From positions 2,079,295 through 2,143,294 of the forward strand of contig KL647297.1 of assembly GCA_000727475.1 (NCBI GenBank): DNA of 64,000 bases, given 5' to 3'. Position numbers and translations under genes: made by a program. The number at the start of each line of letters is the position of its first letter. Within the stretch, counting starts at the first letter, position 1. Positions 44,156 to 55,000 of this stretch are shown here, piece by piece. The stretch comes from Sarcocystis neurona (taxonomy: Eukaryota; Apicomplexa; Conoidasida; Eucoccidiorida; Sarcocystidae). The notes under the pieces are model-generated. The model saw nothing but the letters and a program-made list of their open reading frames with translations, was not told the origin of the DNA and made no database searches.

Positions 44156-44342
44156 CTGTCTACCCGTCCCAAAGGAAGAGCTGGTTTACTACGCTTCTTT
44201 GGCCAGCGTTTACCAGCGCCTCTACAAGATGCCAAGGCATGCGCAACAACTGCGCGGTCCCACGCCTGTTCATCGAGAGGAACAGCGCATAAATTTGCGG
44301 GCAGGATGGGGTGGCTGTACACTGGCTGTTCGCGGAGGATGT
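44156..44342 (+). other. Possible exon of an unrecognised plus-strand gene
   Basis: In one plus frame the sequence reads a compact, non-repetitive stretch including Pro-Lys-Glu-Glu-Leu-Val-Tyr-Tyr-Ala-Ser and Val-Tyr-Gln-Arg-Leu-Tyr-Lys-Met, followed by a good donor (GTATGT at about 44340). The opposite strand also stays open here with a protein-like frame, so the strand is uncertain. No family recognised. Confidence 0.25.
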
Positions 44343-45227
44343 ATGTACGCACCTAGGGGCTGCAGAAGAGAAGCACAAAAGTACAACACCAAGAAGCAAC
44401 AAAGTACAGAAGCTGGCGTCTCATGCGTAACGAGTGCTAGAGATACGCTCGTGCATACGTAGACGTGCGCAAGCGCCAGCAAGTCTGCCTGTACAGATGC
44501 CGGTGCCCAACGCAGACGTGCGTGCCTGCGTGCACGGAGACACTGCGTCTCCGCAATGTCTGTTAATGGAAAACTTTACATGTACACGTATGTAGTCGTC
44601 AAAACAGAGCGTCCAGCGGAGCACTCGGGGCAAGGGCGTTGCCGTGCGCCTGGATATGCTTGTTGATAAAAACTACTGTATTTCTCCGCTGGTGTAGGTG
44701 TGTGTGTAGGTGTGCAGTCGCCGGAATGGTATGTCTTGCAGAGTACCTTCATGTACGTCTTTGTTGTGTGTGAGGATGTCGGCCGTTTTGGCGTGCTGTC
44801 CCGCTGTTCACGCATAGGCGTCATCGAAGTGGAATTCCCCCCTACAAAATTCGCCTGAAAGTTGTATGCGGGCTTCTACGAAATATTCGATTAAAAGTTG
44901 CATGCGGGTTTGTGCACACCGCGGTTGCTCACAATCTTAAGACCAAAAACTATACCCATTCCATACTGAGGATACAAGGTCTAGCGTGTAATACAGGTGT
45001 AGCTGTAGCTTTACGGACCGCGGGTTACACGCAGCGTAAAATCGGGGATCAAGCGGCAGCAGGAGCAGCGGTAGGCGCGCCGGCGCCGGCAGCACCAGTC
45101 GCAGCAGCACCGAAAGCCGTTTACGTCCCACAGAAGTCGAGAATGTAACACTGCGATGGCTGTGTCGCAGTAGCTAGCGACCGCTGGCGTGCAATGCACG
45201 TCCCCGGCCGATGAAAAAACACCTTTT

Positions 45228-45584
45228 TTACATGTTTACACCAAAGGCGCCGACGCGCAGGAGCAGGTGTCTTTTCCGCAGCTTCTCCGAGTTCAGCATA
45301 TCGTCGTAGCAGTAGGGAAGACACTTTGAATTTCTCTCCCCACGTACGCGAGTCACACCACCAGCAGGAGAAACGGTATCCCTAATTTCTTGCAGCTCTG
45401 CTTTTGTGGCGCATAATGCGATGTGGAATGCGGAGGCGGAAAGGCAAAACGTAACTAATTGTACGCTGTGTACGTATGCGTATATTTCGTTTATAAAGTG
45501 GCGCATCTCGTAAAGACAGGTAAGCAACGGAAGAGGAAAAAAAGTTGCTTTCAGTGCCGTATCTGAAGTCGACATTTGTTCCAT
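45228..45584 (-). CDS. Hypothetical small ORF, 118 codons
   Basis: ATG at 45584 to TAA at 45228, without triplet repeats. The N-terminal half is mixed hydrophobic (a Leu/Phe/Ala stretch at about residues 40-60), the C-terminal half charged. No motif recognised and no supporting neighbour; it overlaps plus-strand frames of similar plausibility. It could be a small gene, one exon, or chance. Confidence 0.25.
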   Translation of the reverse strand: MEQMSTSDTALKATFFPLPLLTCLYEMRHFINEIYAYVHSVQLVTFCLSASAFHIALCATKAELQEIRDTVSPAGGVTRVRGERNSKCLPYCYDDMLNSEKLRKRHLLLRVGAFGVNM

Positions 45585-45689
45585 TTAAGGCCAGTAATGC
45601 GCCAACGAAGTCGACAAATGCAACGCCGCATGTGTAGGCATGCAAGTCGCCGTCGCCTGCGACTCTCAGGGGGTCGGCAGCGGCGGCCC

Positions 45690-45791
45690 CCTTGCCAGCA
45701 CCAGTGCCTTTTCATGCATACTGCGCCACCGAACCGAACCGTCAATGTGGAGCAAATTATCCAGCAGGAGGAGAACTGCATTCTGCTGTGA
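45690..45791 (+). other. Possible terminal exon ending in a CaaX-like tetrapeptide
   Basis: A plus frame ends Thr-Val-Asn-Val-Glu-Gln-Ile-Ile-Gln-Gln-Glu-Glu-Asn-Cys-Ile-Leu-Leu-stop at 45789-45791. The helical, repeat-free composition and a Cys-Ile-Leu-Leu C-terminus would fit a geranylgeranylated protein. No upstream exon could be joined with confidence, so the call is speculative. Confidence 0.2.
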
Positions 45792-46119
45792 CTGGTGCGC
45801 GTCGCAGCGACAATGCAACTGCATATCAAACACATATATTTAAATGTATATATACATCAAAACGAGAGAGTGCTTGTGCTGTACACTTACGCATTCTATA
45901 CATGTACAGACTCCACCATATTCCACCTGGAGAACGTGCCAAGGAAATACAACGAAATTAGGTCACGTCTGCTTCAGTGGCCTATCACAGGGACAACTCT
46001 TCACCAGGGAAACGTACTTTTCAGCTCTGTGCTAATGTTAAGAGACTTCTGGAGACGAAGAAAACATCCTCCAGATTTGCCCCGTGGTGGCAGTGATGCC
46101 GCACGAGGATAGACAAGGA

Positions 46120-46900
46120 AGCCAGACAGAAAGGCAAAAACAGTTTTATCTTTTTCCCCGATTTCCGTCCCCTTATTCGTCTCTCAGTCACGCGCCCCTC
46201 TGCGCAAGAAGAAAACTCCACGCGGCGCACATACAGCAGCCGCGAAGAGAGAAAAAGACGGAGAAGTTTTTTCATTTCTCTTCGTTCCGGTCACCTGCTT
46301 CGTCTCTGCATTTCTCGACTCTTCACCTGCTCAGCAGCAGGTCAAGAAAATGTTTTCTCGGAGCTTTACGGAAGCTGCATCTGTTTCGTTTTCTTGTCCT
46401 ACAGCACGAAGCGGAAGCCATTGCCCAAAGGATCTTGCAAGGACGACAAAGATTTCTTCCTTTTTTCCTTCCTTTTTCTTGTTTCGCGCCTCATGCTCCT
46501 CTTTTTCTTCTTGGTGTGCCTTCTCTCTACTTTTATTCTCCTCAGGTTTATCCTCTCTTGTTTTTCCTCTGCGTTCTGTTCGTTCTTACTTCCGACACAT
46601 CGCTGGTACCGCCGATGATCAGGCGAACGTTTGAATGCTGCGTTTCGTCTCCTACCTGTGCAGTAGCGACGACTAGAACACCACTCCTGAAAAAATAGCT
46701 CCTTCTTCCTCTTCTCACGTTTTTTTCTTTTTCTTCTGTTCTGCTACTTTTCTCGCCCTCGTCCTTTACCTACGAGTATTAACGGCCTCGCTCATACGAG
46801 GATCACTCGACCCCACAAAGAAGGTCCAACATATACTCTTTTTTCTCCATTTTCTTTTCCTTCCTCGTCCGTCCGCTTCCTAATTTTTGCTCCCAGCTGT
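46120..46900. repeat. Pyrimidine-rich tract (plus strand)
   Basis: TTTTTC/CTTCT words dominate for about 800 bases, like the tracts at 17.5-19.4 kb and 39.23-39.47 kb. Frames through it are Phe/Ser/Leu-rich on the plus strand and Lys/Arg/Glu-rich on the minus. Confidence 0.6.
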
Positions 46901-47347
46901 TCATCCTGCTGTTCTCCACACACTCACCCACGCCCAGGAAAACCAGCCCTTCTCCTACTGGCGAGAAAGACGGCAAAATTCTTCCACGCTAGTGCTGCTG
47001 CCGTCACGCATCCCTCAGCACAGCACAGCAGCGCGCCCACCGCACACAGGACGCAGAAAACGACTGCAGGCCGATCGCCAGTTGAGGTCTAGAAAACTCG
47101 CTTGTTGCCTACGTCGTCCCAGCGTACGCAGCCGTTGCACCAGCGATTGGGTCACCGCACGCAGACCTCCATTCTCGTGAGTCAACACTGCTGGGGTGTG
47201 CTACCCAGCTGGACGGCGCTGCGCCGAGCCTTTCGTCAGTCTACTACTCGTACTATCTCTTCGACAGCAAAGCGATAGACGTAAAAGGAACGACCCAGAA
47301 GAAAGCTCTCCTCCCACGGGAGGAAACACTCACATATGTGACACCCG

Positions 47348-47435
47348 CAGGACAGCCTAGATCTACACAGACGTACAGTCACCTGGTGACCCAGGACAGC
47401 CTAGATCTATACAGACGTTCACCCACCTAGAGACC
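47348..47435. repeat. 44-bp imperfect tandem duplication
   Basis: Copies start CAGGACAGCCTAGATCTA at 47348 and 47392; the second half has diverged. Intergenic, about 1.4 kb beyond the stop of the minus-strand giant gene. Confidence 0.85.
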
Positions 47436-48811
47436 CCGTTCTCCTTGTGCTGAATAATCTGCTGCTGCTCCTGCACCGTAGCAGGGGAGATAACCGAATC
47501 GAATCATCTTCAAATGCTACCACAACCGAGAGTTGTACTACTACTACTAGCTAACAGCCTACACTACTAGATAACAACCTGATAATACTTAAAGAGAGAG
47601 ACCGCACGACATTGCACACACAAGCCCATGCGGCCGCCTCACCAGCCCGACGGGGCGTGTGCCGTGTCGTATTCTTCACGAGATGACAATGTGGCATCCT
47701 TGCTTGGCTCAGCTGCACGAAGAAAAGTCCTTTCATGCACAGACGTCCATCCATACATTTTACGTATGCACCGGGAGACGCAAATAGTTCTACATATATA
47801 TACACGTGTAGGGAGACGGAGAGTGAAAGGAAGAGAGACAGACAAAGAGGGAACCTGGAGAGAGACAAGAAGACGAATGAGCAGTCGAATAAAAAAGAAC
47901 CGGGATAGTGTCCTATGTGTCCATAGTACATGACAATCCCTAGGCGAGGCAAGGAGCACAGGGACCAAATCAGTACGCGTGGGTCGCCGTGTGGAGACGA
48001 CGGAGTCCTCGGCAGACGAGGTGACGACCGTACGCTAAATAGACGAGTAAGCCAATAATGACACTCTCAAGTCCACAAATATCTGCGCCACTGCCTCTTC
48101 TGCATATTTCTATGTAGGCCCGGACACACGGTCGCCTTTCTGTTCGACCCCTCGTCCACTGCAGCTGCCGCGTGTGCGCCGTGAGACACATACACACATA
48201 GACGCACACGTGTCTGTTGATCTCTGCGCAGCAGATCACAGAGGCCTGACACAAAGCCGTCCACATGGTCGACCTCGGGACGGCGAATTCAGCGTGAAAA
48301 ATCGAGACTCTGCTTCCGAGTTGTTTCCAGAGAGACTCAACATTCGCCACAAACACGCTGCGCTTCAGCAAATTCCTTCGGGACTGCCGGGCCTGCGGTG
48401 GCAGCAGCGGCAGCATCGGAGGCCTGCGACGCCAACGTATAGACCGGCGCGGCTACGTAGTAGAGACAGAAGGCAGCCGAAGAAGGGACACGCTTCCTCT
48501 CCACAGCTTCCCAACACAGGTGAAAATATTATATCTCTTTCTCTGTCTCTTTTTGCATATACAGATTCAACCACCCGTGCCTGCCTCTACCACAGACTCA
48601 TATATACGGAATTAGAAAGAAAAGGAAGGACACAGAGAGATACAAACGCGTGCATCACTCTGCGTATAGATATGTTGCCCCGTGTGCGAAAGAGTGAGGC
48701 TGTTCTCAGGAAGTCCCCCATGGGGTGCCACCCACGTCTCCACGAGGTCGGTGCTGTGCTTCGCTCTTGTGCAGGGCTGCGTCACGTATGCGTGTTCTTC
48801 CACCGGGAGGT

Positions 48812-49081
48812 TCACGCGCCGAATGCTTGCTCCTGTTGCAGCCGCTGCTGCTGCTGGTGCGCCTCCTGCTCGCACGGTACGCTTGCTGAAGCGCAGGAGG
48901 GTCCTTTGCTGTGGCTGCTGCTGATCACCTGCCTCTGCTGGCTGCTGCTGCTGCTGCTACTTTTGCTGCTGTCGCTCTTATACACAGGCGTGCGGGGCTG
49001 CTGGCGCTGTCCTCCACGTGACCGCGGGGCTGCTCTTTGCTGCACTCTTGCGCGGCGCGGCGCCGCGTAGCCCTTCGATAG
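48812..49081 (-). CDS. Unknown giant gene, terminal exon
   Basis: A strong acceptor (TTCTTCCTTACTTCCACAG) precedes 89 codons and a TGA at 48812. The sequence is Arg/Gln-rich, then a Ser run with Lys, then Gln-rich, ending Ala-Phe-Gly-Ala. Other frames stay open here, so the terminal exon is the least certain part of the model; the acceptor strength and phase match support it. Confidence 0.5.
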   Translation of the reverse strand, partial: LSKGYAAPRRARVQQRAAPRSRGGQRQQPRTPVYKSDSSKSSSSSSSQQRQVISSSHSKGPSCASASVPCEQEAHQQQQRLQQEQAFGA

Positions 49082-52000
49082 CTGTGGAAGTAAGGAAGAA
49101 CAGCAGAGCACAAAGCTCAATCTAAGGCTCCACCGGATACAGCGCCTCTACGCCACGCTGCGGTGTGCAGACACCGGAAAAAATCTCTTTCCTCGCTATG
49201 GTTAAGTGACCCGGAAAGCCCTCACCCGCGTCGTGCCGGTCAGGGTGTACATCACTGCTGCTTCAGTGTCACTAAAAATAAAAAAAGGAAAATTTTCACA
49301 ACAGGACACATGTAGTAGGGCGCCCGCACATGCACGCAGTACGCAGTCGACGATTATCAATTTTCAACACGCCACGAGACAGTCACACGCCTCGCTGCTT
49401 CCTCGTGTCGCGTCAACCACCACCTGCTTCTGTCATACAGTCAAGAGCTAGTCTAAGGAGAAAAAACATAGGTATACGTCCGTACACTTCTTCCCATACG
49501 CAGGCCTACAGGTGCAGCTCTGCACCTATGTACGTACCTCTGCCTTTGCTGCGCGCGTTCCAAGTGGCCTGGGATCCGGGCCGCCCACTGGACTTTGGCT
49601 GCTGCTGCATGCATCAGCTGCGACCCGGGCGACTGATGCAGGAGTTCCTTCTTCTTCGGTGCTGCTGTCACCGACTGCTGCCATTGCTCCGCGCAAGTGT
49701 GGTGTTGTTCCTGCAGATTCTACTGCTGTTGCTTTGCTGCGCCTTCTTCCTCTTTCTCCTTCGCTACTGCTGCTGCGGCGGCACCCGTTCGCTGTGTCGC
49801 TTTCTGACGTCTCGTCGACACCCTCTCCACTGCATTCCGCTGCGCTGCTCCTCTGGTTCACTGCTGCTTCTTCTGCTGCCCGCGCGGCTGCTTCTGCTGC
49901 TCCCCCTGCCGCTGCTGCTATCGCTGCGGCCGCTGCAGCTTCGTGGTAGCACCGGCCCTCCACAGCGGCGCGTGCCCGACAGAGCGCGTCAACCAGCAGC
50001 TTGCTGGTACCACCCGCGCAGCAGCACGTCCTGCTGCTGCTGCTGCACAGACTCGAAGCATCAGTAGCCAGCAGCGAGGAGGGAGCAAAACGTCCTTCCA
50101 ATTTCAGCCGCTTGCTGTTCGTACTGACTTCCACGACTCCCGTCGTTTCCGTCGCTGTCTGTCTACCCTTTTCAGCAGGAGTACCAAGCGAACCAGCACC
50201 AAGGCCTCCAAGGTCTGCGCCGTCGGTGGCAGCAGCAGTCACGCGAATAGCAGGAATTGGACTAGGAGAAGTACCAGCACGCCCAGCAGCATCACCGGCA
50301 GGCGCAGCACCAAACGACGGGGCCTCAGCAGCAGCAGCAGCGAGTTCAGCGGAAGGAGTAGCGACAGGGACAGGGCCGGAGGCAGCAGGAACCTGGCTAC
50401 GCGTCGCACCAAGGCCGCACGCGTCGGCGTCGCCGGCAGGTGGTGATGCGACCTGTATGTCGGCAGCGTCGCTACTGTTGTCCGTGGACCTCGGTCGTTT
50501 CCCGTTTGACTTCAACGGAACAGCAGCAGCAGGAGTAGCAGTAACAACGACACGCTCTCCCCCGGTTGCTGCTGCTGCATCACCGGCCCCGTATGTGCGT
50601 AATTCCTTGACTTCGTCTTCTGCAGCAACGTAGCCGCTGCCACTGGCGCTTGCTCCAGTGCTACTGATGTGTAAAGCACCGGTTATCGAAAATTCTGCTG
50701 AATCTGTCGCTGCAACAGTGCTCGATAGCGGCGGACTTGATACATTTCTTGGAAGAAACCGGTCCAGTGCGCCTTTGTTTTCTCCCAGAGAATCGTGGAG
50801 ACTTGCTGCTCCGTGTACTGCTGCGACTGCTGCTGGTGCTTCAGAGACTGCTGCTGCACCTGGCGCTGGTGCTGCGTGAGGAAGCGCTGCTACACGTGGC
50901 AGTGCTGCTGCCTCAACTGCCGCTTTTGGTTTTGGTGCTTCACCACCACGTGTTGAAGCTTTACTGCAGACCTGTTCCTGGTTACCTCTGGCTCCTCCTC
51001 TCTCGCTGCTTTGCCGGCTGTCATCAGCGGCGCCTGCAGGAGAAGAATCTGCAGCAGCAACGCGTGCGTGAGCTGCAGCAATAGACTGCTTGTTGCTCTG
51101 CGCTTCAGTCTGACGCAGCGGCAGTAGCGACAGCCGGGCCCATCGCAGCAGCCAGCGTCGGCAGTCTCTCGTTATATCTGCAAGACCTTCGCGCTCGAAT
51201 GACAGTACTCGTGGGGGAGACAGCTCTGGAGTAGCCCGGCATTTCCAGCTGTTGCTGCTGCTGCTGCAAGCGATGTCGTCACTCTGTTCAACGTCGCTCC
51301 CCTTCCTCTGCGTCGTGTTGTTCACTCTCCTGTTGGTGCTGTCGCTTCCTCTGCCGCCCGTCTTGTGTTCTCCTCTCCCGGTGCTACTGGTGCTGCTGCT
51401 GCCGCTGTCGCTGCTTTTCTCGCTGGTGCTGCCGCTCTTCACACAGGTGGTGCCGTCGCCGCTGCATGCAGCTGCACTAGAGTCCTGTGAGCTGCGGTCT
51501 GCGGCGGTGGCCCATCGACTTGATAGAGCGCTGTTGCGGGAGTCTCTCACGCTGCAGCCGTCCACTGCAAGCACCGCTGCTGGTCCTGTCATCGGTCCAC
51601 CACTTGCTGCCCCCCCTGGTAAACGCGCATCAGGCGCTGCTGCCGTTGTGATTGATCCTGCCATTCCTGGTGCCATCCCCGCTGCTGTTGTTGCTGGCCG
51701 TGAACCTCGGCGTCCGCTTCCAGCGGCAGCTGCAGCAGCCTCTCGCAGTCGTGTTGACGCTCGGGTACTAATCGTCGTGCTCTGGTGGAGACCTGCTGTT
51801 CCTGCGGCTGTCGACAAGCTGCTGTTGTTCACTCCATTTCTCTCTGCAACGTTTGATTCGAAGGATGCCCACCACGGCTGCCCTTCCTGTTGCCGAAGCA
51901 GCAATTCCTTCAGTGCCGCCGCTGCAGCTGCTTCGTCCTCCTCTGCCTCCTGCTGCAGCAGTTGCCACCAGCTGCGGATACTTGCCTGCTGTTCCCTTTC

Positions 52001-55000
52001 CTCGTCCTCACTTCCCCCGTCCCTCGACGCAGCTGCAGCAGCACCAGACAACGCGTCTTCATTCCCGACAGCAGCAGCAGCACTTCCCACAGCAGCAGGC
52101 GGCTCCACACCAGCGATAGTAGCTGCTTCTGCTACTGACCGCTGTGTGTTCCAGTTCTTGTCTGCTGAAACCAGCAGCTGCTGCTGCAGCTGCGCGCTAC
52201 CTTCCTCGCTTGCCGTGCTGCCAGTCTCCTCCAACGTCTTTCTCTGCTGCTGCTCCTTTGCACTCCGCGCAGCGCATCCTGCCAACTTTTGCGACGCTTC
52301 CGCAACAGAGGCGGCAGCAGCCGGAACGGCAGCAGTGTCCTCTACGCTCGTTGCTGCAGCACCTCGCAAGCGCAGCCACAAGCGTCACACCAGCAGGGAT
52401 CCCAAGAGGCAACAATTGAAGCAGCAAAGCGGCATGGACGACACGCAGCAAGTGACGGCCTCACATTAGCACCCCTCAGCAGCACGGCCCGACAAACTGC
52501 ACCTGGGACTGCTAGTGCTGCAGCTTCTATACCCCGTCAACCTGCGGCTCTAACTGAAAGGACAGGACGGCGACCTGCTCCTGCTCTGCTGCCTATACGT
52601 ACAGACATATCGTCAGGCATAGGTACAAACGTATCTCTCGCTCTTCTCCACATGTACACGCACATACACTTCAAAGTTAGTAACGGTGTGCCAGAGGTCC
52701 TTTCTCGCTGCCTGAGTGTATGCCCAGACAGCAAAGAAACGTCGAAGAGCCACCAGCCCCAACACCGGCAGCAGCCGCACGGCCACCAGTGGCTGGCGGG
52801 GGGGGGGGGCATCGCTACTGCTGCAGCGTCACTTGGGGTAGCCGCAGGACAGACACGTCTGCTGCTGCGGAGTTCTCGCCACCAGAGCACACAGAGCTGC
52901 TGCTGCTGCTGTGACTCTTCCGCAGCACCTGCCGGCGTTGCCTGTGCCGTCGCACTTCTCTGCGGCGACGCAACAGCAGCAGCTCACGCCCTCAAGAGAA
53001 ACGACTCTGTCCTGCTCTTCACTTGGGCTACTCTTATTATGGCAACACTACTACTACAACTCCAGAACTGCAATACTACTACCACACGACGGCCATACTA
53101 CTATAATACTAATGCTGCTACTACTTCTAATACTACTACTACTACTACAATCCTACAACAACCCCTACTACCACTACTCCTACGATACTACGATTACTCC
53201 TCCTGGTACAATACGATTACTACTGCCCCCCCTACTGCAATACTCCTACTACTACTACTCCCACTACAATACTGTTACTACTACTACTACAATCCTACTA
53301 CAACCCCTACTACCACTACTCCTACGATACTACGATTACTCCTCCTGGTACAATACGACTACTACTGCCCCCCCTACTGCAATACTCCTACTGCTACTAC
53401 TCCCACTACAATACTGTTACTACTACTACTACTATACTACTACAAGCATACTACTATTACTACGACTATTACGAGTAGTACAATACAACAACAACTACTA
53501 CAATCCTACTACTACTACTACTACACCTAGTACTACTACAATGCTACTACTCCTCCTTCTACAATACAAATCCTACTGCCCTCACTACTACAGTACTCTT
53601 ACTACTGCTACTACTCCTACAACTACTACAATACTACTACTACTATACTACCACACGTACTATGCTACTATGATTACGACTAATACCACTACTATTACTA
53701 CTACTACACCTACCACTACTAGTACTCCAGCCCTACTGCTCCTACTACATTACTTCGGTGACTGCTAGTATTACTTATACTACTGTAGAGATCGCAGCAG
53801 CGCCGTTTCCCCTCAGCAGCACCCGCAGTCAGCGCCGCGACGGCACCACACACACAGAGCAGGACGCGAGGAACTGACGGAATGTTTGCTGGCAAAAAAG
53901 CAGATAACCTGCCTCACCTTCCAAAGCGAAGTGCTGAACAGGGAACGCAGTCACAGCATTCTTGGTTCGCTGCTCTTCGCTCTGTTTGCACCTGTGGGTT
54001 GCACCGGAGGGTGCTGCTGCCGCTGCTCCACCTGCTGCCGCAACTGCTGCTTCCGATTTTGGGCCTCTCTCAGAGACTGCCGCAACTGATAGAGCTGCTG
54101 GTGGTGCACCTGGTACTGCTGCTAATGCTGCTGCTGGTGAACAAGCTGCTACTTGCGCTGGCAATTCAACTGGTACCGCTGACGGCGCTGCTCCAGTTGC
54201 CTGCGCTGCTGCTGCCTCTTCAGGTGCCCCCGCTGTCGCTGCAGCAACGTCTCTCACGTGGCAGGCGTCGCTACCTGCTGCGCCGAGTCCTGCAGCCGTC
54301 GCCTCTGCAAAAGCAACCCTCCCACTCCTCGCGCATGGCTGTGCAGACGGCCCTCCTCGTGTTGGGGCCTGTGCGTGAATCTCACGTCTCGTCTCCGTAC
54401 GCGCTGGTGGTGTTGCTGCTTCGCCTCCTGTGCCCGAGCTCATTTGGTTGTTCCTGCTGATGGTGTCGTTCCAGCGGAAGAAATCACTGCTCCCCCTTCT
54501 GCTGCAGCTAGCAAAATGAAGCGTGTCGCCGCCGTGTGTCTTGCTGCTTCCGCTGCTGTTGACTCCTTCAGCCCTGGTCGTGACGCTGTTGCCGCTGCCG
54601 CTACCTTTGAAACTCCCTCTCACGCTGGCGGAGCCGCAGAAATCGACGCGCTCCCTGGTGCTGCGTTCCTCTGGCCGCGCTGCCCTCATCTGCCTCTCTT
54701 CCTCCTCCCCCTCCTCCTTGTCGTCATCTCTCATGCGCTTCAGACGGCCACCTGTCTGCTGCTGCTGCTGCGCCCCTCCAGCGTGGCCCTCCTCCTGCAC
54801 GTCCAGCTCTGCTTCAGATCCCTGCTGCTGTTCAGCAGCTTGCCTCGGTCGCCGTTGCTGCTGTTCCTGTTTCCCGTCGCCGTCCGGTTTGCGTTGCAGC
54901 CCAGCATTGCCCCGCTTGTTCTGCCGCTGCGTGACGCTCTGCGTCTGAGACTGCTGCTGTCCGGGAGCAACGTAGTGCCCCTGCGCAGGACGTCCTGTAC

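Larger units (their letters stand above)
43532..48811. other. Convergent intergenic region with weak coding candidates
   Basis: Lies between the 3' ends of the two giant genes. The first 600 bases continue the CAG texture and may be the 3' untranslated region of the GTPBP2-like gene. From 46.1 to 46.9 kb the plus strand is pyrimidine-rich. Both strands carry frames of 100-200 codons without family motifs (plus 43577-44128, minus 43741-44352, plus 46084-46698). Candidate exons are listed separately; none could be joined into a gene. Confidence 0.4.

Noticed and set aside
51252..52469. 405-codon plus-strand frame
   Set aside because: Reads as Leu/Ala/Ser runs complementary to the Gln/Ser/Ala runs of the minus-strand exon; no independent motif.
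52289..53768. Plus-strand frames of 413 and 285 codons ending in Tyr/Thr/Leu repeats
   Set aside because: Products of the TAC array read in two different frames; both are equally open, so translation is unlikely.
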